A stretch of DNA of 6,968 bases from Candidatus Sediminicultor secundus. Lineage in GTDB: Bacteria > Atribacterota > JS1 > SB-45 > 34-128. The stretch lies in NCBI GenBank assembly GCA_002849045.2, contig NCRO01000060.1, forward strand, positions 1 through 6,968, written 5' to 3'. Of this stretch, positions 4,812 to 6,968 are shown in pieces (the first letter of the stretch is position 1; every line of letters starts with the position of its first letter). Both the position numbers and the translations under genes were made by a program. Under the pieces are notes generated by a model that saw only the letters and a list, made by a program, of their open reading frames with translations, had not been told where the DNA came from and made no database searches.

Positions 4812-6764
4812 TTATTCAAATTTAAATTCTTTTTCTTTAAAGAGCTTAAGGCAAGCGTTTGCTACTTCCGGGTCATAGAGAATGCCTTTTTTTTGGGTAA
4901 TTTCTTCTAAGGCTGCATCTATTCCTAAAGCCGGGCGATAAGGCCGGTGAGAGGACATTGCATCTATAACATCAGCTACACCGATTATTCTGGCTTCCAG
5001 GATAATCTCATCACCTTTTAGTTTATTGGGATAACCTGAACCATTTAGTCTTTCATGGTGTTGGAGGACAATTCTTGCAACCGGCCAGCGGAATTCTATC
5101 GATTTTAATACATCATAACCTGTTTGGGAATGGTCTTTAATTAAACTGTATTCTATTTCGCTTAATTTGGTAGGCTTGTTTAAGATCTCTGCCGGTAGAC
5201 TGATCTTTCCTATATCATGAACTAAAGAGGCTATCCTTATTCCTTCAATCTTATCTTTAGGAAGTTTCATCTCCTGGGCTATGAAAGTGGCTATTTGGGA
5301 GACATTCTTCTGATGTCCAGAGGTATAGGGGTCTCTGGTCTCGGCAATCTTACCGATAGTATAGATAGTGTCTTCCATAGTTTTTAAGAGTTTATTATGA
5401 CTCTGTAATAGTTTCTGTTCTGCCTGCTTGCGCTCGGTGATGTCGTTATTGACCGCCACTTCAATCTTTCCGTATTCGGGATGGTCGAAGAGGGAAATGT
5501 TGGCGTAGCACCAGAAATGGGTTCCGTCGCGCTTGATATTCCTGATCTCGCCATGCCATTCTCCGGTTTCCTTTAAAACGTCCGTGATGGCTATTCGGGT
5601 CTCGGCAGGTGTCACCTCAGTAGTGGGCGCGTTAATAATATCCACGTGCTTTCCAACCATCTCCCCGGGATCATAGCCGAACATTCTCGCAAATCTCTCA
5701 TTGGTCCACTTGATGAGGAGGTCATCCAAGCCAATCAGGTAAACCCCTTCGGCCACATTGTCCATCATGGCGGCATGCAGTCGTATCTCCTCCTCTGACT
5801 GTTTTCTCTCGATAATTTCTCCCAATCTCTCAGTGATAATATTTATCAGGTTTCTTTCTTCCTTTAAGAAAGGTCCTTCATCCCTTTGGGGTCTTTCTTC
5901 CAAATAATAGACCTCCACAGTACCGACGGGCTTTTGGTGGACCACAATATCACTTGCCTGCTTCCAGGTAGTCTCTTTAAAGTTTTTGGTCTTGTATTCT
6001 TTAGCTTCCAAGATGATTCGGGCACAAGTAATCTTGGGATACTGCCAGGAAGAAGGCAGGAGATTAACTGTTCCTTTAATTATTGTCTCCAGGGAAATGC
6101 CTGGCTTCTCAACAAGATTAGAAATTTCCCAAAGACAATTCAATTCCTTGACCCTTTCCTTAAGATCATGGGTGCGCTTCTCCAGGTTCTCTCCCAATTC
6201 TATATTGTAAAGACCAAAGGCAATATCATTAGTTACTTCTCCTAAAAGTCCTTTCTCTTCTTGGTCAATATAGACATCAGGTTCAAGGGATAAGACCAGA
6301 AATCCGAAAAGTTTACTCTTATGGGCAATACGCATAAGTAAAGTATTTTTACCAAAATGGAGTTTCTTTAAGGAACAGTCTCCACAGTCTCGGGATCTAT
6401 CTATAAACAAAAATAGATCCTTCTTAGTGAGAGCTTTTTTGATACAAGGGGAATGATCTCCCCTTAGCACCTGTGCACAGAAACGGGAGACATCTGCCCC
6501 AAGAGGGGAACCTACTACCATGGCAAAGGTTTTTTCGTCTTTCAAGAGTCCTAACCAGGCAGTATGGTAACCCCGTGCTTCTATCAGAATATCACAGGTC
6601 TTTTGTAAAAGAACATCTCTGTTCTTCTCCCTTACAATTAATTGATTAACCCCTCGGATGGCTCCAAGTACACTGTATAAATACTTGATACGCTTATCGG
6701 ATTTCTCCAGATCGAGCATCTTATTCTCAAGTTTCCGTATCAGACGCTCATTATACGTTTTCAT
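4812..6764 (-). CDS. GAF-GAF-PAS-HD-GYP sensor, probable cyclic-di-GMP phosphodiesterase
   Basis: Cytoplasmic sensor-effector of 650 residues from ATG at 6764. It should hydrolyse cyclic di-GMP in response to an unknown signal. Layout: N-terminal coiled coil (1-35), GAF-like domain 1 (about 38-186, with a CGDC motif near 127-130), coiled linker, GAF-like domain 2 (about 208-320), PAS (about 329-447, ending in the usual DITERKQAE linker), and HD-GYP (about 458-645). Catalytic signatures are present: SGH (His484), HD in LVHDIGK (516-517), KDH (His545), HHERLNGSGYP (569-579) and DVIDAMSSHRPYRP (598-611). HHExxDG reads HHExxNG here, a tolerated variant. There is no transmembrane segment or signal peptide. 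A GTG at 6770 is possible, but an AGAAGAG Shine-Dalgarno is about 9 nt from the ATG and only 3 nt from the GTG. It is monocistronic between two terminators. No link with the DGR is shown. Confidence 0.93.
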   Translation of the reverse strand: MKTYNERLIRKLENKMLDLEKSDKRIKYLYSVLGAIRGVNQLIVREKNRDVLLQKTCDILIEARGYHTAWLGLLKDEKTFAMVVGSPLGADVSRFCAQVLRGDHSPCIKKALTKKDLFLFIDRSRDCGDCSLKKLHFGKNTLLMRIAHKSKLFGFLVLSLEPDVYIDQEEKGLLGEVTNDIAFGLYNIELGENLEKRTHDLKERVKELNCLWEISNLVEKPGISLETIIKGTVNLLPSSWQYPKITCARIILEAKEYKTKNFKETTWKQASDIVVHQKPVGTVEVYYLEERPQRDEGPFLKEERNLINIITERLGEIIERKQSEEEIRLHAAMMDNVAEGVYLIGLDDLLIKWTNERFARMFGYDPGEMVGKHVDIINAPTTEVTPAETRIAITDVLKETGEWHGEIRNIKRDGTHFWCYANISLFDHPEYGKIEVAVNNDITERKQAEQKLLQSHNKLLKTMEDTIYTIGKIAETRDPYTSGHQKNVSQIATFIAQEMKLPKDKIEGIRIASLVHDIGKISLPAEILNKPTKLSEIEYSLIKDHSQTGYDVLKSIEFRWPVARIVLQHHERLNGSGYPNKLKGDEIILEARIIGVADVIDAMSSHRPYRPALGIDAALEEITQKKGILYDPEVANACLKLFKEKEFKFE

Positions 6765-6903
6765 GTACACTTTCTCTTCTTATGGCTATGCCTATAATCT
6801 TTGATATTTTTTATATTATCTTCAACTGCATTAGTTAGTTGTTGGTATTTATTTTTTACTGAATCGTACCTACAATCTCCTTTGTAAAAATCTTTTTTTA
6901 AGT
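6765..6903 (-). other. 5' region of the HD-GYP gene; no gene, no confident promoter
   Basis: AT-rich leader between a terminator and the HD-GYP start. TTGAAG and TTTACA hexamers occur, but neither has a good -10 box at 16-18 bp. One frame is open from about 6762 to 6936, ending at the HD-GYP start, but has no ATG, GTG or TTG, so I do not call it. Confidence 0.4.
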
Positions 6904-6935
6904 AAAAAAGCCCTTCAGCAAAATGCCTGAAAGGC
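6904..6935 (-). terminator. Intrinsic terminator, minus strand (of the right-edge RNA gene)
   Basis: Stem GCCCTTCAG (6910-6918) with CTGAAAGGC (6927-6935). The single mismatch on the plus strand becomes a G-U pair in minus-strand RNA, and on that strand the stem is followed by six T. Both points fix the direction. It ends a transcript entering from beyond the right edge. Confidence 0.75.
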
Positions 6936-6951
6936 CTTGTTTATAAGGATT

Positions 6952-6968
6952 TGGTGGAGGCTAGTAGC
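6952..6968 (-). tRNA. Possible 3' end of tRNA-Ala or tmRNA (partial)
   Basis: The minus strand reads GCTACTAGCCTCCACCA and is followed 17 nt later by an intrinsic terminator. Parsed as a tRNA-like end it gives T-stem CTACT, acceptor strand AGCCTCC, discriminator A and an encoded CCA. U70 with C71, C72 and A73 is the alanine-identity arrangement (G3-U70) of tRNA-Ala and tmRNA, and GCCTCCACCA is a very common tmRNA ending. Only 17 nt are visible, so the acceptor pairing cannot be tested and the choice between the two is open. Confidence 0.4.

Noticed and set aside
6762..6944. Open frame of about 58 codons before the HD-GYP gene, whose stop overlaps the HD-GYP ATG
   Set aside because: The residues look protein-like and an AAAGGAG lies inside it, but there is no ATG, GTG or TTG in frame and it runs back through the terminator at 6904-6935.

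Overview
The window holds a diversity-generating retroelement (DGR) with its target gene, followed by a separate signalling gene. All genes are on the minus strand, so the biological order runs from high to low coordinates. The organism looks like an uncultivated Gram-negative bacterium with an AT-rich genome. The target carries a lipoprotein signal, and the HD-GYP sensor protein is of a kind common in environmental candidate phyla. The taxonomy cannot be settled from this sequence.

DGR (about 4280 down to 1). A sigma70-like promoter (4250-4277), overlapped downstream by a tandem TGTACA operator-like repeat, leads into a leader of about 390 nt. The leader precedes a 660-residue lipoprotein (1873-3855). 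This protein has several Ig-like or carboxypeptidase-regulatory-like domains and a C-terminal DUF1566/C-type-lectin-like domain whose last 46 residues form the variable repeat (VR, 1876-2013). After it come a GC-rich hairpin (1824-1844), avd (1467-1808), the template repeat (TR, 1148-1282), a second hairpin (1102-1135) and the reverse transcriptase (1095 to beyond base 1, cut by the window edge). TR and VR align base by base. All 25 substitutions in the central block fall at template adenines (coding strand), the signature of adenine-specific mutagenic retrohoming. They change 18 residues of the displayed domain.

How it should work: TR RNA is copied by the RT with Avd, adenines are mis-copied, and the cDNA replaces VR in the lipoprotein gene. 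The result is a varied ligand-binding face on a surface-anchored protein.

Region 3856-4811 has no convincing gene. It holds the leader, the promoter, two intrinsic terminators, a perfect 10-bp inverted repeat and a REP-like palindromic cluster. A GAF-GAF-PAS-HD-GYP cyclic-di-GMP phosphodiesterase gene follows (4812-6764). Beyond it are another minus-strand terminator and, at the right edge, 17 nt that look like the 3' end of an alanine-type tRNA or tmRNA.
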